The position numbers were made by a program, and so were the translations under genes. Below are positions 1 to 7,441 of a stretch of 15,397 bases of DNA, piece by piece (position 1 is the first letter of the stretch; each line of letters opens with the position of its first letter). The notes under the pieces were generated by a model that worked only from the letters and a program-made list of their open reading frames with translations, did not search any database and had not been told where the DNA came from. The stretch comes from JBBQSF01 sp038214085 (lineage in GTDB: Bacteria; Bacteroidota; Bacteroidia; Bacteroidales; CG2-30-32-10), in NCBI GenBank assembly GCA_038214085.1, contig JBBQSF010000071.1, positions 1 to 15,397 on the forward strand, in the 5' to 3' direction.

Positions 1-876
1 GTTTTTGCAGAACGTATCAAAGCGCTCGACTGGATGAGTGCAATAACAAAGGAAAAAGCAGTAAAGAAACTCGATGCAGTAATCATGAAGGTTGGCTACC
101 CGGACAAATGGAAAGACCTTAGTGCAATGCAAATAAGCAGGACTTCTTATGTTGCAAATGTTATAAATGCCAATAAATGGGAGTTTAACTTTATGATTTC
201 AAAATATGGTAAACCCGTTGACCGCACTGAATGGGACATGGAACCACAGACATACAATGCTTATTACAATCCTTCCAATAATGAAATCGTAATTCCAGGC
301 TGTAATATTATTGTTCCTGGATATGAAGGAAAAATGCCTGATGATGCATTGCTTTATGCAATTATTGGTGCAACTTTTGGTCATGAAATTACTCACGGGT
401 TCGACGATCAGGGATGCAAATACAACGAATTGGGAAACCTCAGCAACTGGTGGACAGCAGAGGACAGCATCAAGTTCTATAAAAAAACCAAAATGATCGT
501 AAAACAATTCAATCAATATATTGCTGTCGATAGCCTGCATATAAATGGCGAGCTGACACAGGGCGAGAATATTGCCGATTTGGGTGGAATAATCATGGGA
601 TACGAAGCGTTCAAAAAAACAAAACAATTTAAGGATAACGAAATAATTGCGGGGTTGAATCCAAGCCAGCGTTTTTTCCTTGGATATGCTTTGGCCTGGA
701 TGGTAAATATGCGTCCCGAAGCTATTGCAATCCAGGTAAAAAGCAATGAGCATGCCCCTGCAAAATTTAGGGTTTTAGGGCCATTATCCAACATGCCAGA
801 ATTTTATACCACCTTTGGTGTAAAACAAGGCGACAAAATGTGGCGGCCAGACAGTTTAATTGTGAAGATATGGTAA
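1..876 (+). CDS. M13 family zinc metallopeptidase (PepO/neprilysin-like), C-terminal part
   Basis: The reading frame is open to the first base of the window, so this is the C-terminal ~291 residues of a protein whose start lies outside; the ATG at 34 is internal. The gluzincin motif HEITH is encoded at 382-396, with two zinc-ligand histidines and the catalytic Glu. The third ligand is the Glu of GENIAD, at 565-567. Upstream, NAYYNPSNNEIVIPG matches the M13 substrate-strand region, and the end (MWRPDSLIVKIW) is the usual bacterial M13 C-terminus, so the 3' end is intact. M13 enzymes hydrolyse oligopeptides; in Bacteroidota they are usually exported to the periplasm or are lipoproteins, but the signal region is not visible here. 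The next gene starts 19 bases downstream on the same strand, so they may be cotranscribed. Family call is secure; substrate unknown. Confidence 0.95.
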   Translation, partial: VFAERIKALDWMSAITKEKAVKKLDAVIMKVGYPDKWKDLSAMQISRTSYVANVINANKWEFNFMISKYGKPVDRTEWDMEPQTYNAYYNPSNNEIVIPGCNIIVPGYEGKMPDDALLYAIIGATFGHEITHGFDDQGCKYNELGNLSNWWTAEDSIKFYKKTKMIVKQFNQYIAVDSLHINGELTQGENIADLGGIIMGYEAFKKTKQFKDNEIIAGLNPSQRFFLGYALAWMVNMRPEAIAIQVKSNEHAPAKFRVLGPLSNMPEFYTTFGVKQGDKMWRPDSLIVKIW

Positions 877-895
877 AATTAGTAAATCGAAGAAT

Positions 896-1993
896 ATGAA
901 AAGAATCAAACTTCTGTTGCTTGCCTTAGTATCATTGGCATTTATAAATAATTTGTGCGGACAGGGATTTTATTTCTATCCAACTTCTACAACAAAAGAA
1001 ATAATTCCTCATACCTTTTATGTGCTTTCGTATTCTTCCGCTGACAAACAGGCAGAATGGGTGGCATATATGCATACAAAACAACAGGTTTTGGACGCGA
1101 AATATGAAAGAGCGAATAATTTCCGTAAGGATCCCCTGATAAAGAAATCCTCTACTTCGGCAACCTTGGAAGATTACAAAGGTTCCGGTTATGATCGCGG
1201 GCATTTAGCACCTGCCGGCGACTTTAAATTTGATTCAGTGGCAATGTCTGAATCGTTTTTTCTAACCAATATGAGTCCGCAATTGCCTGATTTTAACCGT
1301 GGGATATGGCAACGTGTTGAACAGCAGGTCAGAAACTGGGTTCAGGAATATGATACGCTGTATATTGTTACTGGTGGCGCATTAAAATATCCCATGGGCA
1401 CCATTGGGAAAAAGGAGGTTACGATTCCCAAGTATTTTTATAAAGTAGTGCTTGATTATAAAGGAAACCAGCCAAAAGCTATTGGTTTTGTGTTGCAAAA
1501 TGAAAAAGGTGCAAAAAAATTAAGAGAGTACGCTGTAACTATTGATTCTGTTGAAAGTATGACAGGTATTGATTTTTTCTCGGCTTTGCCAGATAGTATC
1601 GAAAATTTGCTGGAAAGTAAAATAGATACCACTCTTTGGAAATGGGATGTTTCATCAGAGCCAAGAAAGTATTGGGACGACACAAAAAATGATTATTCTG
1701 AATCAAAAATCACAATCACTCCTGCATTTGCAGGGGATTATATTGGACAAAAAGTAAATGTTGAAGGGAAAATATCTCAGATTTCAAAAACAGAAAAAGT
1801 AATTTATCTAAATATGGGCGGTAAATATCCAAACAATACATTTACAGGCGAAATATTTATTAATAATGCAGCCCTATTTAATAATATTGATTCTTATTTA
1901 AAGAAAAAAGTATCTATTACCGGAAAAATAAAGGAATACAAAGGTAAGCCAGTAATAATACTTGAAAGTCCTGAGCAGATTCGGTTGAAATAA
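896..1993 (+). CDS. Secreted DNA/RNA non-specific endonuclease with C-terminal OB-fold-like domain
   Basis: A 365-residue protein. Residues 1-23 form a signal peptide (basic start, Leu-rich core, ending CGQ), so export is predicted. Residues ~35-245 are a Serratia-type (NUC_1) nuclease domain. The signature DRGH lies at 100-103 with the catalytic His at 103; N134 in FNRGIWQRVE corresponds to the Mg-binding Asn of the family and E142 follows at the expected distance. VTGGALKYPMG (158-168) and SMTGIDFF (221-228) are further family blocks. Residues ~273-365 form a separate domain (ITPAFAGDYIGQKVNVEGKI, then SITGKIKEYKGKPVIIL) that resembles an OB fold and may help bind nucleic acid; that part is inferred. 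Probable roles are scavenging extracellular DNA or breaking down foreign DNA. The ATG at 896 has no strong Shine-Dalgarno, but the signal peptide supports it. Confidence 0.93.
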   Translation: MKRIKLLLLALVSLAFINNLCGQGFYFYPTSTTKEIIPHTFYVLSYSSADKQAEWVAYMHTKQQVLDAKYERANNFRKDPLIKKSSTSATLEDYKGSGYDRGHLAPAGDFKFDSVAMSESFFLTNMSPQLPDFNRGIWQRVEQQVRNWVQEYDTLYIVTGGALKYPMGTIGKKEVTIPKYFYKVVLDYKGNQPKAIGFVLQNEKGAKKLREYAVTIDSVESMTGIDFFSALPDSIENLLESKIDTTLWKWDVSSEPRKYWDDTKNDYSESKITITPAFAGDYIGQKVNVEGKISQISKTEKVIYLNMGGKYPNNTFTGEIFINNAALFNNIDSYLKKKVSITGKIKEYKGKPVIILESPEQIRLK

Positions 1994-2015
1994 TGAGTGA
2001 GAAATTATAACAAAT

Positions 2016-2393
2016 TTGATTTTCAAAAAATTAAATATTACCAATCTATTACAGCATTGTCGAAAAGCAAGTAAACTTATTGCTTGTTTTTTGCTTTTTA
2101 CAATAAGTGTTTTTCTCGTTCCAAAGGAACTTATTCATTCTTTATACGGTCATGAAGATACGGTATGTTTTCCGCATGAATGTAAAACCATAGAAAAGCA
2201 GCATCACCATTGTGATATTTTAAAGTATCAGGCGCCTGTTTTCACTGAGAATGTAATACTTGACAACTTTTATCAACGGGTTGAATTTGCCATAGAATGT
2301 GTAACAATTTATTCATATTCTTATTCTCGCTTATTTTATTCCTGCCTTCTGAGAGCACCTCCTGCCGCCATTGTTTCTGGGCTTTATAATTAA
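2016..2393 (+). CDS. Small His/Cys-rich membrane-anchored protein next to a TonB receptor, non-ATG start
   Basis: A 125-residue reading frame with no ATG anywhere in it. The first plausible start is TTG at 2016; an in-frame stop lies at 1998-2000. One hydrophobic segment (about 21-36, LIACFLLFTISVFLVP) would be an uncleaved signal or anchor. It is followed by a metal-ligand-rich stretch with His 41, 46, 54, 63-65 and Cys 51, 56, 66 (notably KQHHHC). The C-terminus carries LLRAPPAAIV, a short ending I recall from other small proteins beside Bacteroidota TonB receptors. No enzyme family is recognised. Position just before a ZnuD-like receptor and the His/Cys content suggest a periplasmic metal-binding or metal-handling accessory, by inference only. 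The lack of ATG could also mean a slightly decayed gene or a sequencing error. Confidence 0.6.
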   Translation: MIFKKLNITNLLQHCRKASKLIACFLLFTISVFLVPKELIHSLYGHEDTVCFPHECKTIEKQHHHCDILKYQAPVFTENVILDNFYQRVEFAIECVTIYSYSYSRLFYSCLLRAPPAAIVSGLYN

Positions 2394-2468
2394 GCGTTTT
2401 CTTAATCAATTTAAGTTACTGCATTGCTTTGCTCATTGCAGTTGTATATATTTTACAAAAATCATAAA

Positions 2469-4814
2469 ATGAAAAAAATCATATTTCTTAATATGCTGCT
2501 GCTCCTATTGTGTAGCAATAGTTTTTCTCAGATTACACTATCGGGGAAAATTACCGACAAAAAAACCGGCGAAGTGTTAATTGGTGCAACTGTCTTTATT
2601 CCTGACCTGAAAACAGGCTCTGTTACCAATGAAGAAGGAATGTACAAAATTAAAAATTTACCAAAAGGAAAATTTCTTGTCCAGATTAAATATTTAGGCT
2701 ATGCCACAACATCTGAATTGATTGTTTTTTCTGAAAGTGTGGTTCTTGATTTAGCGATGCTGCCTTCCACTATCGAAGCTCAGGAAATTGTAATAACCGG
2801 TAGCGCTATTTCAAGCGACAATAGCAAGTCAAGCGTTTCAATCGTATCTATTGATAAAAAAGATCTTATAATTGCTGGTTCAACCAATATAATAAATACC
2901 TTAACTTCAATCCCTGGAATTTCTGAAATTACTACAGGCAGCGGAGTTTCAAAACCAGTGATCAGGGGATTAAGTTATAACCATGTTGTTACGCTATATG
3001 AAGGCGTGCGACAGGAAGGAAATCAATGGGGTGATGAACATGGAATTGAAATTGACCAGTTTTCAGCCGACAGAATTGAAATTTTAAAAGGACCGGCTAG
3101 CTTGTTTTATGGTTCTGATGCAATGGGTGGAGTGGTAAATATTCTTGAACCCATTCCAGCTTCAATTGGGACTCAGCATGGGGAAATTTCTTCCGATTTT
3201 TCCTCCAATAACAAACTATCAGCAAACAGTTTGATGGCTGAAGGCAATCATAATGGATTTACCTGGAGAATGAGAGGTACATACAAAAACGCAGCATCGT
3301 TTCAAACACCATCAGAACATGTTTACAATTCAGGATTTAATGAAACCAATTACAATGCAATGCTTGGATTAAATAAAAAATGGGGGTTTTCTCATCTTCA
3401 TTTCAGCAAGTATAATGCTTTTCTTGGCGCAGTGGAAGGCGAAAGAGATTCCCTTACGCAGCAATTTGTTGATGATGATGGAAATATTGTTTCTGAAAAT
3501 ATTTTAACGGGCAGAAAACTTGAAGTGCCATTTCAGAATGTTCAGCATACAAAACTATCTTCGGTCTCAAACATCATTATAAACGAAAGTCAGTTAAAAA
3601 TCAATGTTGGGTTTCAAACCAACGACCGCAAAGAATATGGCGAAAGCAAGGATTTTCCTTCATTGTTTTTTCATCTGAGCACGCTCACTTACGATGCAAA
3701 ATTCCAGCATCCGTATAAAAAAAATATAGAAACTGTTTTTGGCGTTTCGGGCATGACACAGGCAAACCAAAACAAAGGAATTGAATTTCTTGTTCCTGAT
3801 TTTAATTTGCAGGATTTTGGTGGATTCGGATATATAAAAAAAACGTACGAAAAATTCACCATGAATGCGGGTATTCGTTATGATTTTAGAAAAGTGAGCG
3901 GAAAGGCTCTTTATGTTGATTCACTGGGGAATACTGTTGATTTTGGCGACACATTGTTCCATGCTTTTAATGCTGATTTCTCAGCTATTACTGGCGGAGT
4001 AGGATTTACATACCAGGTGAATAAACTAATAAACATAAAACTGAATATCGGCAGAGGATACCGTGCTCCAAATATCGCTGAATTGGCGTCAAACGGTGTG
4101 CATGAAGGTACGTTTCGATTTGAACTGGGCGATGACCATCTGAAACCGGAAACCAGCATTCAAATTGATGGCGAAGTTTCTGTCAATTCGAATTTTATCA
4201 ATGCTACTGTCAGCGGATTTTACAATACCATAAACGATTATATTTATTCAAGAAATGTGAATAACGAACAAAAACAAGTCGGCGATCAGCTTTATCCCGT
4301 GTATCGTTTTGTTCAGGGAAACTCACTCCTGAAAGGCTTTGAATGTTCATTTGATGTTCATCCATTATCCGGAATTCATATTGAGAACAGCATTGCTTAT
4401 GTAAATGGGACCAATCATTCAACCGGAAAGCCTTTGCCTCTAATACCTGCAATTCATACTCGGCATGAAGTGAAATGGTATATAAAAAGCAAGAAAACCG
4501 CACTTTTGCGCAATTCATATATAAAAGCAGGAATTGCATATTACTTTAAGCAAGATCGTTTCGATACTTTTGAAACTGAAACGCCCGGCTACTCTCTAAT
4601 AAATACTTCAGTTGGAGCCGATATTAAAATAAGTAAATTAAGTCTGACGGTTTTTGTAAATGCAGAAAATCTGCTGAATGTAAAGTATTATGACCACCTG
4701 AACCGGCTGAAATACAATGGTATTTATAATCCCGGAAGAAATATTACATTCGGAATTTTTCTGCCCTTTGATTTTAGTATGAAAGCAAATTATAGCAGAT
4801 GCCTGACCAAATAA
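2469..4814 (+). CDS. TonB-dependent outer-membrane receptor, ZnuD/OprC-like, probably for a metal
   Basis: A 781-residue protein from the ATG at 2469, which begins a clean signal peptide (MKKIIFLNMLLLLLCSNSFSQ, 1-21). Residues 22-112 are a carboxypeptidase-regulatory-like beta-sandwich typical of Bacteroidota receptors. EIVITG (106-111) could serve as the TonB box. The plug spans ~121-227 (PVIRGLSYN, DRIEILKGPASLFYGSDAMG) and the rest is a beta-barrel, with a late QNVQHTKLSS strand region and PGRNITFGIF near the end. The plug segment QWGDEHG (186-192) resembles zinc/copper receptors of the ZnuD/OprC kind; together with the His-rich neighbour this suggests metal uptake, but the ligand is inferred. 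The barrel ends at LPF (765-767), as receptors normally finish, yet 14 residues follow. One extra T after 4769 would give a TGA directly after that Phe, so the tail may reflect an indel. Confidence 0.9.
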   Translation: MKKIIFLNMLLLLLCSNSFSQITLSGKITDKKTGEVLIGATVFIPDLKTGSVTNEEGMYKIKNLPKGKFLVQIKYLGYATTSELIVFSESVVLDLAMLPSTIEAQEIVITGSAISSDNSKSSVSIVSIDKKDLIIAGSTNIINTLTSIPGISEITTGSGVSKPVIRGLSYNHVVTLYEGVRQEGNQWGDEHGIEIDQFSADRIEILKGPASLFYGSDAMGGVVNILEPIPASIGTQHGEISSDFSSNNKLSANSLMAEGNHNGFTWRMRGTYKNAASFQTPSEHVYNSGFNETNYNAMLGLNKKWGFSHLHFSKYNAFLGAVEGERDSLTQQFVDDDGNIVSENILTGRKLEVPFQNVQHTKLSSVSNIIINESQLKINVGFQTNDRKEYGESKDFPSLFFHLSTLTYDAKFQHPYKKNIETVFGVSGMTQANQNKGIEFLVPDFNLQDFGGFGYIKKTYEKFTMNAGIRYDFRKVSGKALYVDSLGNTVDFGDTLFHAFNADFSAITGGVGFTYQVNKLINIKLNIGRGYRAPNIAELASNGVHEGTFRFELGDDHLKPETSIQIDGEVSVNSNFINATVSGFYNTINDYIYSRNVNNEQKQVGDQLYPVYRFVQGNSLLKGFECSFDVHPLSGIHIENSIAYVNGTNHSTGKPLPLIPAIHTRHEVKWYIKSKKTALLRNSYIKAGIAYYFKQDRFDTFETETPGYSLINTSVGADIKISKLSLTVFVNAENLLNVKYYDHLNRLKYNGIYNPGRNITFGIFLPFDFSMKANYSRCLTK

Positions 4815-4956
4815 TACGGTTGATTGTTTTAGTGTTTTATACTTTGAATTAAGTAATTTTATTTTTTAGGAATTTGCAAAAACTACAAATTGCAAAAAGT
4901 TAGTCTATAAATATCTCTTATTTGTTTATGAAATAATACATTTAATTTAAGTTAAA
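4815..4956. other. AT-rich intergenic spacer upstream of the cytochrome promoter
   Basis: No coding potential was found. The spacer holds an 8-bp perfect palindrome TTTGCAAA (4873-4880), and the word TTGCAAAAA occurs twice within about 26 bases (4874-4882 and 4890-4898). No convincing intrinsic terminator for the TonB receptor gene was seen. The palindrome is short and AT-rich and could be chance. Confidence 0.4.
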
Positions 4957-4987
4957 TTTGGAAAATTGATTTTTTATTGTATATTTG
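4957..4987 (+). promoter_or_regulatory. Bacteroidota-type promoter for the multihaem cytochrome gene
   Basis: TTTG at 4957-4960 is followed, after 19 bases, by TATATTTG at 4980-4987. This fits the Bacteroidota primary sigma-factor consensus (-33 TTTG, about 19-21 bases, -7 TAnnTTTG). Transcription would start near 4994, leaving a leader of about 40 bases before the ATG at 5034. It indicates that the cytochrome gene is transcribed separately from the TonB receptor gene upstream. Confidence 0.7.
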
Positions 4988-5033
4988 TTCCAACAAGTAA
5001 GTAATTGTCAAGATACCTTTAATTGTTAGAATT

Positions 5034-6512
5034 ATGAAAAATATATTTGTATTGGCTGCTTTTGCAGTTATGGTGATTATTATATCATCCGCATTGTTCA
5101 CATCGGGTGAAGTACAGACTTCTCCAATAAAGGAGAAAAAGAATTTTTCAAAAACGCCAACATATATAATTATTGCATGGAATGATCTTGGAATGCACTG
5201 TTCAAATAAATATTTCAACAAATTTGCTGTTTTGCCTCCATACAATAATCAAAAAGCACAGGTTATCAAGGTTGGCAACAGTACAACACTTCCTGTTATA
5301 GATACAACAGGTTTCTCGGTTACTTATGAAATTCCTGGCAATACCTATTCTGTCGGAAAGACTGATTTTTGGTCGTATGCAAATGCATTGTTCGGTGTTA
5401 CCTTAGCAAACAATATTGGACTAACAGGTGTTGGACTATCAGGAAACATGACCTATTCAGGCAATACCTTTCATGTAGAAGGAATTCCTGTAACTCCTTA
5501 TCCCGACAATGATTTGGTAAATGAACACCCCTATCAGTTAACCTTGATAAAGGTTTATGACGCCAGCAGTAATTTACTGGCATCTACGCAATCAGTTATC
5601 CCTGTTTCAAACGAATTGAATTGTGTAAGTAGTGGCTGCCATTCCAGCGAGCAGGATATTTTAAACAAGCATGAAAGTGTAGCGGGATTTGATCCGAATG
5701 TTACTCCAATTCTTTGCGCAGATTGCCATAAAGACAATGCGCTGAACATGCCAGGAATTTCTGCCGCACCTTCATTTTCACAGGCTATCCATGGGGCACA
5801 TGGCAGCAGAACCAACGACTGTTATAAATGCCACCCGGGACCAAATACACAATGCTTAAGGGATACAATGCATTCAAGAGGTATGATTTGTCAGGATTGT
5901 CATGGGTCTGTTTCAAATGTGGCATTAACAATAGAAAATGGCAGAGAAGCCTGGTTGCAGGAGCCTGATTGTGGTACAAATTATTGCCACGGCTCGAATC
6001 ATGCATCTGAGCCTGGAAAACTTTACAGGAATTCAAAAGGACACAGCAGCCTTTATTGTAGTGCTTGTCACAATTCGCCTCATGCAATTATGCCAACTTC
6101 TCAACCCAACGATAACGTACAGAATATAAACCTTCAAGGGCACAAAGGTACATTAAGTAAATGCAGTGTTTGCCATGGATATACACCAAGTGGTGCCGGG
6201 CCTCATGGAATTTTTGCTTCGGACATTGATTACGATAATGCCAATCAAACGGAAAACAATTTATTGGACATTTTTCCAAACCCGGTATCAGCCTCTGGTA
6301 CAATCCCATTTTTGCTTGCAAACAAGAGCAAGGTGAAGCTTGTTTTGTATAATACAAATGGTGAACAAGTGCGATTATTCTTAGATCAGCATTTGGTCTC
6401 GGGTTCCTACAATATCACATTTTCTGCTGAAAATCTTAAATCAGGGGTTTATTATTGTGTGCTGAAAATCGGGGATGTGGTTTTCACAAAGAAAATTGCT
6501 GTTCTGAAATAA
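5034..6512 (+). CDS. Seven-haem cytochrome c with T9SS C-terminal sorting domain
   Basis: A 492-residue protein. Residues 1-25 are a signal peptide or anchor. Residues ~40-190 form a beta-rich domain opening with AWNDLGMHC (48-56), a motif I recall from other environmental multihaem proteins, function unknown. Residues 197-381 hold seven haem-attachment sites: five CXXCH (C228, C263, C286, C342, C377) and two with a wider CX4CH spacing (C197-H203 and C313-H319). Several other His residues (253, 256, 280, 323, 337, 350, 370) could be distal ligands. After a linker, residues ~413-492 (IFPNPVSASGTI to FTKKIAVLK) match the type A sorting domain of the type IX secretion system, which takes proteins across the outer membrane and often anchors them outside. 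The predicted role is extracellular or surface electron transfer; the partner is not visible. It has its own promoter and is convergent with the redox operon downstream. Confidence 0.93.
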   Translation: MKNIFVLAAFAVMVIIISSALFTSGEVQTSPIKEKKNFSKTPTYIIIAWNDLGMHCSNKYFNKFAVLPPYNNQKAQVIKVGNSTTLPVIDTTGFSVTYEIPGNTYSVGKTDFWSYANALFGVTLANNIGLTGVGLSGNMTYSGNTFHVEGIPVTPYPDNDLVNEHPYQLTLIKVYDASSNLLASTQSVIPVSNELNCVSSGCHSSEQDILNKHESVAGFDPNVTPILCADCHKDNALNMPGISAAPSFSQAIHGAHGSRTNDCYKCHPGPNTQCLRDTMHSRGMICQDCHGSVSNVALTIENGREAWLQEPDCGTNYCHGSNHASEPGKLYRNSKGHSSLYCSACHNSPHAIMPTSQPNDNVQNINLQGHKGTLSKCSVCHGYTPSGAGPHGIFASDIDYDNANQTENNLLDIFPNPVSASGTIPFLLANKSKVKLVLYNTNGEQVRLFLDQHLVSGSYNITFSAENLKSGVYYCVLKIGDVVFTKKIAVLK

Positions 6513-6614
6513 ATCAATTTGAGTGCTTTCATTTGGTTTATTTATTCCTTGTGTTAAACATTATGATCGAAGTTGTAATTTCTTCTCAAATTTCGCTAAT
6601 CTATTTATTTTTAT

Positions 6615-6633
6615 TGTCAAAGTGTTTTTGACA
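6615..6633. repeat. Inverted repeat TGTCAAA-N5-TTTGACA
   Basis: Perfect 7-bp arms separated by five bases, which could form a small hairpin or an operator for a dimeric regulator. The gene 3' ends on both sides favour a hairpin role in RNA over an operator, but no T-tract follows. Function is not established. Confidence 0.45.
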
Positions 6634-6681
6634 GGTTCAATTACTTCTTGTTCCTTATATGAAAGATCCAGCGCAACATGA

Positions 6682-6697
6682 CATTAAAAAATTAATG
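6682..6697. repeat. Inverted repeat CATTAA-N4-TTAATG
   Basis: Perfect 6-bp arms around AAAA. The AT-rich stem is weak and such repeats arise readily by chance in this composition; noted because it lies with two others in a short convergent spacer. Confidence 0.3.
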
Positions 6698-6755
6698 AAA
6701 TTGGATCAATGAGAAACTCTGGATTTCTTCATCGGCATGATTTCTCTAGCAAAAT

Positions 6756-6772
6756 GTTTTTAGACTAAAAAC
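6756..6772. repeat. 17-bp palindrome GTTTTTAG-A-CTAAAAAC
   Basis: Perfect 8-bp arms around a single central A, the longest palindrome noticed in the spacer. As RNA it could form a 7-bp stem with a three-base loop, in either direction. It lies 33 bases beyond the stop codon of the minus-strand operon, a reasonable place for a weak transcript-end structure. Confidence 0.4.
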
Positions 6773-6804
6773 TATCGGAGTACGGAAGTTTTTGGAGAAT
6801 TAAC

Positions 6805-7434
6805 TCAGGAATTAATTTCTGGCTTTTTTCCAGCCATCAGAAATAAAGGGAAGGACTGTGTTTGACCTTCTTCGTTTTTTCGCACTATTTCGTAACAGGT
6901 TTCACTTTGTACATTTGTAAAACCATTCTTTTCAAACATATTTTTCATGTTTTCTCTTGAAAATCCAAGATGTCCCGAAAATCCGGAACCATGAAAACTA
7001 CCATCCTCAATATCCAGATCAATAACACATAAAACACCTGATGGGTTAAGCATTTTATAAAATTTGGAAAGTATTAAATTCACATCCATGATATGATGAA
7101 TGGTCATTGCGGTATAAATAAGATCAAACTTTTGTGTTGGAAGTTCGTCTGAAATCAGGTCGGTTTTTAGAACCGCCATAGTCGTGATTTTCTCCTGCTG
7201 AATTTTTTGTTTAAGCATATTCAGCATTCCCTCAGAACTGTCGGCTAAAGTAATTGTGTTCAGAAAAGGCATAAGGTTTTGACTTATCAATCCAGTCCCG
7301 CATCCGTATTCAAAACCGTTCATTTTCGGTTGAAGCGGAATCATTTCCCTGATTTTTTCTGCAATTGCTTTTGATCGATCTATATTAAGCGGATTATCAT
7401 CCCAAGTAAGGGCTTTTGTATCAAATTCGTTCAT
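6805..7434 (-). CDS. Class I SAM-dependent methyltransferase
   Basis: A 209-residue protein from the ATG at 7434, seven bases after the stop of the preceding gene. A GTG at 7455 would add seven residues and overlap that gene by 14 bases; the ATG is preferred because MNEFDTKALTWDDNP is the usual opening of this type. Motif I is FEYGCGTG (41-48), binding S-adenosylmethionine; the acidic residue ending strand beta-2 is D65, and FDLIYTAMTIHHI (103-115) covers motif IV. The fold matches the Methyltransf_11/25 group. The substrate cannot be read from the sequence; as last gene of a respiratory-type operon it might modify a quinone or protein of the complex, which is speculation. Confidence 0.88.
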   Translation of the reverse strand: MNEFDTKALTWDDNPLNIDRSKAIAEKIREMIPLQPKMNGFEYGCGTGLISQNLMPFLNTITLADSSEGMLNMLKQKIQQEKITTMAVLKTDLISDELPTQKFDLIYTAMTIHHIMDVNLILSKFYKMLNPSGVLCVIDLDIEDGSFHGSGFSGHLGFSRENMKNMFEKNGFTNVQSETCYEIVRKNEEGQTQSFPLFLMAGKKPEINS

Positions 7435-7441
7435 AAAAACT

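Larger units (their letters stand above)
6513..6804. other. Convergent intergenic region with three short inverted repeats
   Basis: These 292 bases separate the 3' ends of the cytochrome gene (plus) and the methyltransferase gene (minus). No gene was recognised; the longest in-frame pieces are a few dozen codons without family resemblance. Three inverted repeats are seen, listed separately. Neither strand shows a classical GC-rich stem followed by a T-run, though one or more of the repeats could end transcription from either side. Confidence 0.5.

Noticed and set aside
199..753. 184-codon minus-strand frame opposite the M13 peptidase
   Set aside because: Shadow of a conserved catalytic domain on the plus strand.
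2418..2442. Hairpin ACTGCA...TGCAGT as terminator or riboswitch stem before the TonB receptor
   Set aside because: Six base pairs with a 13-base loop and no T-run; too weak, and the leader is too short for a cobalamin riboswitch.
2424..2468. Upstream TTG start for the TonB receptor
   Set aside because: It would place 15 residues before a perfectly good signal peptide that begins at the ATG at 2469.
6659..6712. Short frame reading MKDPAQHDIKKLMKLDQ
   Set aside because: Only 17 codons, no recognisable family, no ribosome site; treated as chance.
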